A stretch of 64,000 bases of DNA from Streptomyces toyocaensis (GTDB lineage Bacteria > Actinomycetota > Actinomycetes > Streptomycetales > Streptomycetaceae). The DNA is taken from assembly GCF_000725125.1 (NCBI RefSeq), contig NZ_JFCB01000018.1, positions 1 to 64,000 of the forward strand, given 5' to 3'. Each line of letters opens with the position of its first letter. Within the stretch, counting starts at the first letter, position 1. The notes under the pieces were generated by a model. The model was not told where the DNA came from and did no database searches. It saw only the letters and a list, made by a program, of their open reading frames with translations. This document shows, piece by piece, positions 8,845 through 17,027 of this stretch. A program made the translations under genes and the position numbers.

Positions 8845-9447
8845 ATGGACGTCACTCTTCGCCTCGCCCAGGACCCCGACGCCGACCGGCTGCTGGGCCG
8901 CAGCCCGCTCGCCGCGCTGACCGGGATGCTGCTGGACCAGCAGATCCCGATGGAGTGGGCGTTCAAGGGCCCCGCGACGATCGCCCAGCGGCTCGGCGCG
9001 GACGATCTGGACGCGCACGAGATCGCCGCGTACGACCCCGACGCGTTCGCGGCACTGCTCTCCGACAAGCCGGCCGTGCACCGCTACCCGGGGTCGATGG
9101 CGGGCCGCATCCAGCAGCTGTGCCGGTACCTCGTCGAGCACTACGACGGTGACGCCGAGGCCGTCTGGCGGGACGTCGGCGACGGCGGGGAGCTGCTGAA
9201 GCGACTGGAGGACCTGCCGGGGTTCGGCAGGCAGAAGGCCCAGATCTTCCTCGCCCTGCTCGGCAAGCAGCTCGGGGTCCGGCCCACCGGCTGGCGGGAG
9301 GCCGCCGGCGCCTACGGCGAGGAGGGGTCCTTCCGCTCCGTCGCCGACATCACCGGGCCGGAGTCGCTGTCCGAGGTGCGGGCCCACAAGCAGGAGATGA
9401 AGGCGGCGGCCAAGGCGGCGAAGGCCGCGAAGAAGCAGGGCACGTAA
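8845..9447 (+). CDS. HhH-GPD-type base-excision repair-like protein
   Basis: A 200-residue protein with a helix-hairpin-helix element (LEDLPGFGRQKAQIF) and an N-terminal segment SPLAALTGMLLDQQIP as in HhH-GPD glycosylases. The usual catalytic Asp about 20 residues after the hairpin is not evident (the segment reads QLGVRPTGW), and there is no Cys cluster for an Fe-S site. The C-terminus is a Lys/Ala-rich tail (KAAAKAAKAAKK). It may bind DNA or be a noncanonical glycosylase. Confidence 0.8.
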   Translation: MDVTLRLAQDPDADRLLGRSPLAALTGMLLDQQIPMEWAFKGPATIAQRLGADDLDAHEIAAYDPDAFAALLSDKPAVHRYPGSMAGRIQQLCRYLVEHYDGDAEAVWRDVGDGGELLKRLEDLPGFGRQKAQIFLALLGKQLGVRPTGWREAAGAYGEEGSFRSVADITGPESLSEVRAHKQEMKAAAKAAKAAKKQGT

Positions 9448-9660
9448 CGGGACGGGCGGCCCGGGGACGCGCCGGGCCCCTTTCGGGGGAATCGGCCGCA
9501 GGGGCCGCCCGATCGGGCCCGAACACCTCTGAGGTGTCGTCGAACAGAGGGGGAGCCGGACCGGGGAAGCCCGTTTGCGCCCGGTTTCGCATACCTTTTC
9601 CGGCGTCGCACTGCGTCGCCATGGCTGCGCCCGGAACGTCTTGACCGGTAGGCTTTCCGT

Positions 9661-9957
9661 GTGATCTTCAAGCGCATCGGAAACGGCCGGCCGTACCCCG
9701 ACCACGGCCGGGAAAGCACCCGGCAGTGGGCGGACGTCGCGCCGCGCCCGGTCCGCCTCGATCAGCTCGTGACGACCAAGCAGCAGCTCGACCTCGAGAC
9801 CCTGCTCGCCGAGGACTCGACCTTCTACGGCGACCTCTTCGCGCACGTCGTGAAGTGGCAGGGCGACCTCTACCTGGAGGACGGGCTGCACCGCGCCGTG
9901 CGGGCGGCGCTCCAGCAGCGTCAGGTGCTGCACGCACGCGTGCTCGAACTGGACTGA
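9661..9957 (+). CDS. Small conserved protein (VapB-antitoxin-annotated family)
   Basis: A 98-residue protein starting at GTG 9661. It has no recognisable catalytic motif. The C-terminal half (FAHVVKWQGDLYLEDGLHRA) resembles a conserved actinobacterial family that automatic pipelines label VapB-type antitoxin. No PIN-domain toxin is adjacent, so the toxin-antitoxin label is doubtful. Confidence 0.7.
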   Translation: MIFKRIGNGRPYPDHGRESTRQWADVAPRPVRLDQLVTTKQQLDLETLLAEDSTFYGDLFAHVVKWQGDLYLEDGLHRAVRAALQQRQVLHARVLELD

Positions 9958-10101
9958 CGCCCGCGCCGGGAGCCGCTCCGTCCGCTCCGGGCGCCCGTTC
10001 GGCGTCCCCTCCCCCGCCGGTTTGGCCCTTTCGGGTTGGACTGCACCCAGTCGAATGATCATCTAGTAGGCATTGCAGCCCGGGCGCACTACGCTGCGCT
10101 C

Positions 10102-10737
10102 ATGAGCATGCTCACTCCACCCGGCATGGGCGGCCAGTACCGGATCACCGGCGACCGGTACCCGCGGATGCGCCGGCCCCGGCGGCGCGGCAGGCTCGTC
10201 GCGCTGTCCGTCGCCTCCGTCGCCGTGCTCGGGGTGGGCGGCTGGGGCACGCTGCAGCTCATCGACGTGTTCACCGGCGGCGACGACTCCGCCTCCACGC
10301 TCGGCACCAAGGCGGGCTGCGCCACCAGGGCGACCCCCGCGGCCGCCCCGAAGACGCTCCCCGTGCCCGGCACGATCACGGTCAACGTCCTCAACGCCAC
10401 GACCCGCGGCGGCCTGGCGCAGAAGACGGCCGACGAGCTGAAGAAGCGCGGCTTCAAGATCGGCGAGGTCGCCAACGCGCCCAAGGAGTACGACAAGAAG
10501 GTGAAGGGGAACGGCGTGCTGCTCGGGCCCGCCGCCGCCCTCGACACCTCGCTGCCGGTGCTCGGCGCCCAGCTCGCCGGCGCCGAGCGCCGCACCGACC
10601 CCGCCCGCAAGGGCACCGAGGTCGACCTGATCATCGGCGACGCGTTCCGGGAGCTGACGAAGAAGGCGGACGCCGACCGGGCCCTGACCGCGCTGGCCGA
10701 GCCGGAACCGGCGCCCGCCTCGAAGAAGAAGTGCTGA
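10102..10737 (+). CDS. LytR C-terminal-domain membrane protein
   Basis: A 211-residue protein with a basic N-terminus, one membrane helix (residues about 35-57, LVALSVASVAVLGVGGW) and an extracytoplasmic LytR_C domain (TITVNVLNATTRGGLAQKTA to EVDLIIGD). LytR_C domains are thought to bind cell-wall components. The ATG at 10102 precedes the basic stretch; 22 codons of extra open frame upstream lack a ribosome site. The C-terminus is EPAPASKKKC. Confidence 0.85.
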   Translation: MSMLTPPGMGGQYRITGDRYPRMRRPRRRGRLVALSVASVAVLGVGGWGTLQLIDVFTGGDDSASTLGTKAGCATRATPAAAPKTLPVPGTITVNVLNATTRGGLAQKTADELKKRGFKIGEVANAPKEYDKKVKGNGVLLGPAAALDTSLPVLGAQLAGAERRTDPARKGTEVDLIIGDAFRELTKKADADRALTALAEPEPAPASKKKC

Positions 10738-10773
10738 CGAGCCGCTGAGGACGCGGGGACCGCGGCCGTCCGC

Positions 10774-11409
10774 CTACTCGGCGGCCCCGTACATCCGGTC
10801 CCCGGCGTCGCCGAGTCCCGGCACGATGTAGCCCTGCTCGTTGAGCCGCTCGTCCACCGACGCCGTCACGACCGTCACCGGTGTGCCCGCCAGCTCGCGC
10901 TCCATGACCTCCACGCCCTCCGGGGCGGCCAGCAGCACCACGGCGGTCACGTCGTCCGCGCCGCGCTTGATCAGCTCCTGGATCGCCGCCACCAGCGTGC
11001 CGCCGGTGGCGAGCATCGGGTCCAGGACGTAGACCTGGCGCCCGGAGAGGTCCTCCGGCATCCGGGTGGCGTACGTCGAGGCCTGCAGCGTCTCCTCGTT
11101 GCGGATCATGCCGAGGAAGCCCACCTCGGCGGTCGGCAGCAGCCGGACCATGCCGTCCAGCATCCCGAGACCGGCCCGCAGGATCGGCACCACCAGCGGG
11201 CGCGGGTGGGAGAGCTTGACGCCCGTGGTCCGCTCCACCGGCGTCCGGATGTCGACCTGTTCGGTGCGCACGTCGCGCGTGGCCTCGTAGGCGAGCAGGG
11301 TGACCAGCTCGTCGGCGAGGCGGCGGAAGGTCGCGGAGTCGGTGCGCTGGTCGCGCAGCGTGGTGAGCTTGTGGGCGACCAGGGGGTGGTCGACGACGTG
11401 GAGACGCAT
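10774..11409 (-). CDS. upp: Uracil phosphoribosyltransferase
   Basis: A 211-residue pyrimidine salvage enzyme converting uracil and PRPP to UMP. It starts MRLHVVDHPLVAHKLT, contains the conserved VPILRAGLGM segment and the PRPP loop VLDPMLATGGT, and ends GDAGDRMYGA. The ATG at 11409 matches the family N-terminus; the open frame continues upstream without support. Confidence 0.96.
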   Translation of the reverse strand: MRLHVVDHPLVAHKLTTLRDQRTDSATFRRLADELVTLLAYEATRDVRTEQVDIRTPVERTTGVKLSHPRPLVVPILRAGLGMLDGMVRLLPTAEVGFLGMIRNEETLQASTYATRMPEDLSGRQVYVLDPMLATGGTLVAAIQELIKRGADDVTAVVLLAAPEGVEVMERELAGTPVTVVTASVDERLNEQGYIVPGLGDAGDRMYGAAE

Positions 11410-11538
11410 GGGGTCAACAGTAACCGGGGGCCGGTCGTCCCCGCGCACGGCGAGCACCCCGGGCCCCACCACTGCTTCGCCGGCGTCAAACCGGCCGTCC
11501 GGGGGAAGGTGGGAGGGACGGATCGGAGGGATGCCCCC

Positions 11539-11778
11539 ATGCCTGAGCAGGAAGACCGAGACAATCCGTCGCCGCGCGACACCCTCGGCCCGGTGGTGAG
11601 CCTGGGAGGGCCGAGGACCGGCGCCGAGGCCGAGTCGGAGGCCGAGCGCCGGCGGCGCCGCGCCCGGTTCCTGCGCGAACTCGCGGAGGCCCGCGCACTG
11701 CGCGACCGGGTCCAGCCGCGCCGCGCGAAGGCCGCCCGGCTGCGGCACGCGATGCGCATGCGCACCTTCCGCTGGTAG
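11539..11778 (+). CDS. Small Arg-rich hypothetical protein
   Basis: A 79-residue protein with GGAGGG eight nt before the ATG. The C-terminal half is rich in Arg and predicted helical (ERRRRRARFLRELAEARALR). It lies divergent from upp, 129 nt away. No family is recognised. The strong ribosome site and codon bias support it being real. Confidence 0.6.
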   Translation: MPEQEDRDNPSPRDTLGPVVSLGGPRTGAEAESEAERRRRRARFLRELAEARALRDRVQPRRAKAARLRHAMRMRTFRW

Positions 11779-12043
11779 CAGGCACCTTCCGAGTGCCGCG
11801 CGGGCGCGACGGGCGGAGCCGCGTACGATCCGCACGTGGCGGCAACAAGGGCGTCGGTGGGTCCTGCGGGGCGCACTCGGCGAACTGCGAGCGAAACCGG
11901 CGAACACAGGGAGCCGAAGACATCCCCTGACGGCCTTCTTTCTGCCACGATGCCGAGTGGGTGGGGCTCGCGACCGGCCTCGCCCGCACACCTCCGCCGG
12001 GGGGATTCCCGACCGGCACCCTATGACCAGTGGGAGAGTCACG

Positions 12044-12583
12044 GTGTACTTCGCCGCACTGCTCGCGCGCACCGAAGACGGGTGGGAAGCGAGCGACACG
12101 GAGCTCGACGATGTGGAGACCCTGTCGGATCTGGCCGACCTGGCCCGGGAAGCCTCGCCCGACGAGGACACGGTGCTCGTGCTGATCGAGCAGGAGGAGG
12201 GCTGGTTCGGAGTCGTCCGCGTGGACGGCGAGGAGGATCCCCGGGTCTACGTCTCCGACGCCGCCGCGGCCGCCCGCAGCAGCTACGGCGAGATCCTGCT
12301 CACCGACGAACTGCTCGGCCGTGAGCCCGGGGACGACGGCCCGGACCTGGACGCCCTCGACCTCGACGGCACGGAGGACGGCGAACCGGACGACGAGGAC
12401 GCCGAGGGCGGCGCCGCGCCCGCCGGCTCCGCCGACGCCGTGCCGCACGGACCGGTCGGCGACGCGCGGGTCCTGGAGGACCTGGGCGTGAGCGAGAAGG
12501 AGTTGCGCTCGATGACCGGGGACGCCGTCAACGAGATCGCCGAGGTGCTGGGCGCCTCGGAGGTCCTGGAGACCGTCCGCTGA
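12044..12583 (+). CDS. tRNA adenosine deaminase-associated protein
   Basis: A 179-residue acidic protein found next to tadA in actinomycetes. The N-terminus YFAALLARTEDGWEASD is conserved, a Glu/Asp-rich linker lies in the middle (EDGEPDDEDAEGG), and the C-terminal segment contains LEDLGVSEKEL. The GTG at 12044 is chosen because GGGAGAG lies five nt upstream; an ATG seven codons earlier is possible. The function is unknown. The tadA GTG starts two nt after this stop, so the two are co-translated. Confidence 0.85.
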   Translation: MYFAALLARTEDGWEASDTELDDVETLSDLADLAREASPDEDTVLVLIEQEEGWFGVVRVDGEEDPRVYVSDAAAAARSSYGEILLTDELLGREPGDDGPDLDALDLDGTEDGEPDDEDAEGGAAPAGSADAVPHGPVGDARVLEDLGVSEKELRSMTGDAVNEIAEVLGASEVLETVR

Positions 12584-12585
12584 CC

Positions 12586-13080
12586 GTGCCGACCACCCCC
12601 ACCGCGTCCGGACGGCCGGACCCGGTACGCGACCGCTGGCGGGCGGCGATGCGGCTCGCCCTGGACGAGGCGGCCCTGGCCGCCTCGGGCGGGGACGTCC
12701 CCGTCGGCGCCGTCGTGCTGGCCCCGGACGGCACCGCCGTGCTGGCCGCCGCCCACAACGAACGCGAGGCGGCGGGCGACCCCACCGCCCATGCGGAGGT
12801 CCTCGCCGTGCGGCGGGCCGCCGCGGAGCTCGGCCAGTGGCGGCTGGCCGGCTGCACCCTGGTGGTGACGCTGGAGCCGTGCACGATGTGCGCGGGCGCG
12901 ATCCAGCAGTCCCGGGTGGACCGGCTCGTCTACGGTGCCCGGGACGAGAAGGCGGGCGCGGTCGGCTCCCTGTGGGACCTGGTCCGCGACCGGCGGCTCA
13001 ACCACCGCCCCGAAGTGATCGGGGGAGTGCTCGCCGAGGAGTGCTCCCGGCTGCTCACGGAGTTCTTCCGCGAGCGCTGA
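12586..13080 (+). CDS. tadA: tRNA adenosine(34) deaminase
   Basis: A 164-residue zinc deaminase making inosine at the wobble position of tRNA-Arg(ACG). The zinc site motifs are HAEVLAVRRAA and PCTMCAGAI. The GTG at 12586 follows the previous stop by two nt; an internal start at MRLALDEA is possible. Its substrate tRNA-Arg(ACG) is encoded at 28379-28451. Confidence 0.93.
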   Translation: MPTTPTASGRPDPVRDRWRAAMRLALDEAALAASGGDVPVGAVVLAPDGTAVLAAAHNEREAAGDPTAHAEVLAVRRAAAELGQWRLAGCTLVVTLEPCTMCAGAIQQSRVDRLVYGARDEKAGAVGSLWDLVRDRRLNHRPEVIGGVLAEECSRLLTEFFRER

Positions 13081-13125
13081 ATACCGATTTCGAACCACCC
13101 CGCACCGTGCTGTAAGGTCTCCCTC

Positions 13126-13210
13126 GGTAGCGTGTCCGAGCGGCCGAAGGAGCTCGCCTCGAAAGCGAGTGTGGCGCAAGTCACCGAGGGTTCAAATCCC
13201 TCCGCTACCG
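13126..13210 (+). tRNA. tRNA-Ser(CGA)
   Basis: An 85-nt class II tRNA. The acceptor GGTAGCG pairs with CGCTACC, the anticodon loop CTCGAAA has anticodon CGA, there is a long variable arm, and the T loop is TTCAAAT. CCA is not encoded. It reads UCG. Confidence 0.96.
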
Positions 13211-13215
13211 CTGAT

Positions 13216-13245
13216 GAAGGGCCCCGTCGTCGGACGGGGCCCTTC
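13216..13245 (+). terminator. Terminator after tRNA-Ser(CGA)
   Basis: An inverted repeat GAAGGGCCCCGTC...GACGGGGCCCTTC starts 5 nt after the tRNA, with a stem of about 13 bp. Confidence 0.8.
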
Positions 13246-13310
13246 GTGCGATCATGGGCCCGCTCGACGCATGTGACGACAGTGCACACCAGTGACAGGG
13301 GAGGGCCGCG

Positions 13311-13487
13311 ATGGCGGTGAACGCGAAGAAGGTCGCCGTCTACGTCCTCGTGGTCTTCGTGCTGTATCTGATCATCACGGACCCGGAGAAGGCCGGCGAC
13401 TACGTCACGGTCGGGTTCGAGGGCATCTCGGACGCCGCGAAGGCCGTCGGCGACTTCATGACCTGGCTCGCCGACGGAGGAAAGTGA
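13311..13487 (+). CDS. Small single-pass membrane protein
   Basis: A 58-residue ORF. It has a basic start (MAVNAKK), one hydrophobic segment (VAVYVLVVFVLYLIIT) and an amphipathic C-terminal part (EGISDAAKAVGDFMTWLADGGK). The ribosome site GGGGAGGG is about six nt upstream. Its stop overlaps the ATG of the next gene by one base, which argues that it is translated. The family is not recognised. Confidence 0.7.
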   Translation: MAVNAKKVAVYVLVVFVLYLIITDPEKAGDYVTVGFEGISDAAKAVGDFMTWLADGGK

Positions 13488-13780
13488 TGATCCGCCACCT
13501 GGTGCTCTTCAAGCTGAACGAGGGCGTCGAGCGCGACGACCCGCGGGTCGTCGAAGGCGTGGAGGCCTTCCGTTCGCTCGACGGCAAGATCCCCGAGATC
13601 CGCTTCTGGGAATGCGCCTGGAACATCAGCGACCGCCCCATCGCCTACGACTTCGCCATCAACTCGGCGTTCGACGACGCGGACGCGCTGCGCCGGTACG
13701 TGGAGCACCCCGAGCACCAGGCCGGTGTCGGGCTGTGGCGCGAGTTCGCCACCTGGGTGATCGCCGACTACGCGTTCTGA
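13487..13780 (+). CDS. Dabb (stress-responsive A/B barrel) protein
   Basis: A 97-residue ferredoxin-like A/B barrel protein starting MIRHLVLFKLNEGV. The family signature region is YDFAINSAFDDADALRRYVEHPEH. Dabb proteins form dimers with varied roles and no single known reaction. The ATG overlaps the previous stop and has GGAGGAAAG upstream. Confidence 0.85.
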   Translation: MIRHLVLFKLNEGVERDDPRVVEGVEAFRSLDGKIPEIRFWECAWNISDRPIAYDFAINSAFDDADALRRYVEHPEHQAGVGLWREFATWVIADYAF

Positions 13781-13819
13781 CGCTCCGTCCCGACGTTCTC
13801 CGGACATCCCGGACGTCCC

Positions 13820-13856
13820 CCGAGGGCCCCCCGCCGCGACGGCCGGGGGCTCTCGG
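13820..13856 (+). terminator. Terminator-like hairpin after the Dabb gene
   Basis: An imperfect stem (CCGAG...GGGCCCCCCG with CGGCCGGGGGCTCTCGG) sits 40 nt after the stop and before the sigF leader. Confidence 0.55.
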
Positions 13857-13989
13857 TCGTCTCGTCGCCGCCGCCCTCCGCCCTCAACACGGAATATGCG
13901 GTGCTTGCACACAGTGAGTCTGTCTTGTGATGCTATGACCGCTTTTGACGGATGAGTTGACGGACGATGAGCGCGATGAAGAGGTGGCG

Positions 13990-14826
13990 TTGACCGTGTC
14001 GGCCAGTACTGCGCCGCCCCACGACGAGGTGTCCCCCGACACGGTCCAGACCCCCGCCAAGCGACGCGGCGCCGACACGCGTGCGCTGACACAGGTGCTC
14101 TTCGGTCAGCTCAAGGACCTGGAGCCGGGCACACCGGAGCACACCCGCGTGCGCGCGGCGCTCATCGAGGCGAACCTCCCGCTCGTGCGCTACGCCGCCG
14201 CCCGCTTCCGCTCCCGCAACGAGCCGATGGAGGACGTCGTCCAGGTCGGCACCATCGGGCTCATCAACGCCATCGACCGCTTCGACCCCGAGCGGGGCGT
14301 GCAGTTCCCGACGTTCGCGATGCCGACGGTGGTCGGCGAGATCAAGCGGTACTTCCGCGACAACGTCCGCACCGTCCACGTACCGCGCCGGCTGCACGAG
14401 CTGTGGGTGCAGGTCAGTGGCGCCACGGAGGACCTCACGACCGCCTTCGGGCGCTCCCCGACGACGGCCGAGATCGCCGAGCGGCTGCGCATCACCGAGG
14501 AGGAGGTGCTGTCCTGCATCGAGGCGGGACGGTCGTACCACGCCACCTCGCTGGAGGCCGCGCAGGAGGGCGACGGGATGCCCGGACTGCTGGACCGGCT
14601 CGGCTACGAGGATCCCGCCCTGGACGGCGTCGAGCACCGCGATCTCGTCCGGCACCTGCTCGTCCAGCTCCCCGAGCGGGAGCAACGCATCCTGCTGCTG
14701 CGTTACTACAGCAATCTCACCCAGTCGCAGATCAGTGCGGAACTCGGCGTCTCGCAGATGCACGTCTCCCGTCTGCTGGCGCGCTCCTTCCAGCGGCTGC
14801 GGTCCGCAAACAGGATCGACGCTTAG
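13990..14826 (+). CDS. sigF: RNA polymerase sigma factor SigF (SigB/SigF/SigG family)
   Basis: A group 3 sigma factor, about 278 residues. Region 2 reads LPLVRYAAARFRSRNEPMED then VVQVGTIGLINAIDRFD; region 3 is around FGRSPTTAEIAERL; region 4 ends SQISAELGVSQMHVSRLLAR. Several starts are possible: TTG 13990 has GAGG five nt upstream, while GTG 13984, GTG 13996 and TTG 13945 fit less well. From memory it corresponds to the late sporulation SigF of S. coelicolor. Activity is expected to be held by an RsbW-like anti-sigma factor; none is adjacent. A short out-of-frame ORF (ATG 13967, stop at 13991) ends over the chosen start and might couple translation. Confidence 0.9.
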   Translation: MTVSASTAPPHDEVSPDTVQTPAKRRGADTRALTQVLFGQLKDLEPGTPEHTRVRAALIEANLPLVRYAAARFRSRNEPMEDVVQVGTIGLINAIDRFDPERGVQFPTFAMPTVVGEIKRYFRDNVRTVHVPRRLHELWVQVSGATEDLTTAFGRSPTTAEIAERLRITEEEVLSCIEAGRSYHATSLEAAQEGDGMPGLLDRLGYEDPALDGVEHRDLVRHLLVQLPEREQRILLLRYYSNLTQSQISAELGVSQMHVSRLLARSFQRLRSANRIDA

Positions 14827-14926
14827 CCGGAACGAGCGAATCGCTCACGAGTGCCGTTCTGTGCTTTTCTGGACCGAAAGACCGTCAGACCCCTTGTTTC
14901 CAGGGTCGATTCACATCTTGGATGTC

Positions 14927-14960
14927 GACATGTCACTACAGCGTGTTGCCGACATGTGAC
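14927..14960. promoter_or_regulatory. GACATGT direct repeats upstream of sigN
   Basis: The 246-bp sigF-sigN gap holds two copies of GACATGT (14927 and 14951), 24 bp apart. They are extended as an inverted pair TGTCAC/GTGACA. This spacing, about two helical turns, suits a regulator site, but I cannot name the protein. Confidence 0.35.
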
Positions 14961-15072
14961 ATTCTGCCGGAAGCGCGTTTGCCGGAGCCTCGGCGCCGGT
15001 ATTCAGGTGAAGGCTGCGTTCCTCGGATCGGGAGCGTTCGCCGCGACCGTCCCGCGACCCAAAGGGGGTGGC

Positions 15073-15984
15073 ATGTCCGCAGATCAGGGCAGCTCGAAGG
15101 TGCTCACGCTCGCGGAGAGCGAGAAAGCTCCCCATGCTCTCGACGCACTCGGCCCCATCGACGAAGGCCCGGCCACACCGGCTCCGGAACTCCCGGACAC
15201 GACGGAACTGCCGGACACGGCGGCCCTCGACACCCGCACCCTGTCCCGCTCCCTGTTCCTGCGGCTCGCCGCACTCGACGAGGACAGCCCGGAGCGTGCC
15301 TACGTCCGGGACACGCTGATCGAGCTCAACCTCCCGCTGGTGCGCTACGCGGCGGCGCGGTTCCGCTCGCGCAACGAGCCGATGGAGGACATCGTCCAGG
15401 TCGGCACCATCGGCCTGATCAAGGCGATCGACCGCTTCGACTGCGAACGGGGCGTGGAGTTCCCGACGTTCGCGATGCCGACGGTGGTCGGTGAGATCAA
15501 GCGGTTCTTCCGCGACACGTCGTGGTCGGTGCGGGTGCCGCGCCGGCTGCAGGAGCTGCGCCTGGCGCTGACGAAGGCCGGCGACGAGCTGTCCCAGAAG
15601 CTGGACCGCTCCCCGACGGTGGCCGAACTCGCCGCCGTGCTGGGCGTGTCGGAGGAGGACGTCGTCGACGGGCTCGCCGTCGGCAACGCGTACACGGCGT
15701 CCTCGCTGGACTCCCCCACCCCCGAGGACGACGGCGGCGAGGGTTCCCTCGCGGACCGCCTCGGCTACGAGGACACGGCACTGGAGGGCGTGGAGTACCG
15801 GGAGTCGCTCAAGCCCCTGCTCGCCAAACTGCCGCCGCGCGAGCGGCGGATCATCATGCTGCGCTTCTTCGCCAACATGACCCAGTCGCAGATCGGCGAG
15901 GAGGTCGGCATCTCCCAGATGCACGTCTCACGGCTGCTCACGCGGACGCTCGCCCAGCTGCGGGAGGGCCTCATCTCGGACTGA
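15073..15984 (+). CDS. sigN: RNA polymerase sigma factor SigN (SigB/SigF/SigG family)
   Basis: A 303-residue paralogue of the sigma factor directly upstream. Region 2 (RYAAARFRSRNEPMED then IVQVGTIGLIKAIDRFD) is almost identical; region 4 ends SQIGEEVGISQMHVSRLLTR. The N-terminal 60 residues are specific and Pro/Thr-rich. The ATG at 15073 has AGGGGG upstream. By position and sequence I take it as the orthologue of S. coelicolor SigN, linked to aerial hyphae. Its own 246-bp leader separates it from sigF, so it is probably transcribed separately. Confidence 0.88.
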   Translation: MSADQGSSKVLTLAESEKAPHALDALGPIDEGPATPAPELPDTTELPDTAALDTRTLSRSLFLRLAALDEDSPERAYVRDTLIELNLPLVRYAAARFRSRNEPMEDIVQVGTIGLIKAIDRFDCERGVEFPTFAMPTVVGEIKRFFRDTSWSVRVPRRLQELRLALTKAGDELSQKLDRSPTVAELAAVLGVSEEDVVDGLAVGNAYTASSLDSPTPEDDGGEGSLADRLGYEDTALEGVEYRESLKPLLAKLPPRERRIIMLRFFANMTQSQIGEEVGISQMHVSRLLTRTLAQLREGLISD

Positions 15985-16098
15985 GGCACCGCACGGAGCG
16001 GGGCGTCCGCCGGACGCTCCGCCCATAGGCTGGAAACGGTGTGGCCGCCGGGCGCCCCGCGCGGGCGCGACGGCGGCCCGCCGCGTTGTCCGCCCGCC

Positions 16099-16293
16099 CT
16101 ACCTCAGCGCGAGCCACGCCACCGCGGCCACGACCGCCACGGCGACGACGATGCCGACGATCAGGCCGATCCGCGGCCCACCGCCGGTGGACGCGGCCTG
16201 CCGGCCCTGCGGTGCCTCGTCGACGAACGCGCGGAACATCTGAGTGCTGCCGGCGGGGTCGTGATGGCCCTGCGGGCCCTGGGTGTTAGCCAT
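16099..16293 (-). CDS. Small C-terminally anchored membrane protein
   Basis: A 64-residue protein. The N-terminal 40 residues are hydrophilic and contain FRAFVDEAP. The C-terminus is one long hydrophobic helix (RIGLIVGIVVAVAVVAAVAW) ending ALR, a tail-anchor layout. The family is not recognised. It stands alone between sigN and the MarR gene, transcribed opposite to both. Confidence 0.65.
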   Translation of the reverse strand: MANTQGPQGHHDPAGSTQMFRAFVDEAPQGRQAASTGGGPRIGLIVGIVVAVAVVAAVAWLALR

Positions 16294-16421
16294 GTCCCGA
16301 GACCCTAGCGAATCCCCGACGGGCGGCCCAAGCGGGGCAGGGGCAGGGCGCTCGGACGGCGGCCACGGAGCACGACGGGACGGGTCCCGACCCCGCCACC
16401 TGCGCGTTTACTACCGGGATT

Positions 16422-16507
16422 ACTTGCCTTTGCCAAGTTTTTGAGCCGTCCCGCCCGTTTTTATTTGCCTGCGGCAACCATCGATCCCTACGGTTGCTTC
16501 AAGCAAC
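16422..16507. promoter_or_regulatory. Array of TTGC palindromes, probable MarR operators
   Basis: Three inverted repeats precede the MarR gene. ACTTG-N7-CAAGT is at 16422-16438, TTGCC-TGC-GGCAA at 16465-16477, and the perfect GTTGCTT-C-AAGCAAC at 16493-16507, 16 nt before the start codon. They share a TTGC/GCAA core. Such spacing fits autorepression of the regulator and control of the downstream exporter. Confidence 0.7.
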
Positions 16508-16522
16508 AAAACGGGAGGTGCC

Positions 16523-17014
16523 ATGGCCGAGTCGGCGCACTACGAGGAGCTGGTCCGGCAGTTCAGCGCCTTCGGCGCGGTCAAGCGCGAGATGAACCGG
16601 CTCCTGCCGTCCGACTGCCACAGCGGTTCGGCGGCCGTGCTGGCGCTCCTCGGCCGCCACGGCGACATGCGCATGAGCAGGCTCGCGGAGCTGCTCTCCG
16701 TGGACATGTCGGTCACCAGCCGCCACGTCACCCACCTCGCCGAGCGCGGCTGGATCGAGCGCTCCCCCGACCCCACCGACAAGCGGTCCCGCATCCTGCG
16801 CCTCACCCCCGCCGGCCGGGAACGGCTCGACGATCTGTTCCGGCGGACCACCGAGCTCCTCGCCGAGCGCCTGGGCGACTGGTCCGACGAGGAGGTCGGC
16901 CGCCTCACCCAGTTGATGGCCCGGCTCAGGGACAGCTTCGGCGACTGCCGCACCGTGCCCCGGCCGGCGTCTCCCGCACGCGCAGAGACCACCGGTACAC
17001 CCGCAAGCACCTAA
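16523..17014 (+). CDS. MarR-family transcriptional regulator
   Basis: A 163-residue winged-helix regulator. The recognition region is MRMSRLAELLSVDMSVTSRH and the wing is DPTDKRSRILRLTPAGRE. MarR proteins usually respond to small phenolic or antibiotic ligands. The exporter gene begins 13 nt after its stop, so the two form an operon. GGGAGG lies upstream of the ATG at 16523. The Pro/Ala-rich tail is unusual but short. Confidence 0.92.
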   Translation: MAESAHYEELVRQFSAFGAVKREMNRLLPSDCHSGSAAVLALLGRHGDMRMSRLAELLSVDMSVTSRHVTHLAERGWIERSPDPTDKRSRILRLTPAGRERLDDLFRRTTELLAERLGDWSDEEVGRLTQLMARLRDSFGDCRTVPRPASPARAETTGTPAST

Positions 17015-17027
17015 GAGAAGGACGCCC

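Noticed and set aside
9661..9957. Toxin-antitoxin module
   Set aside because: No PIN or other toxin gene adjoins the VapB-labelled protein; neighbours are a LytR_C protein and a DNA-repair-like protein.
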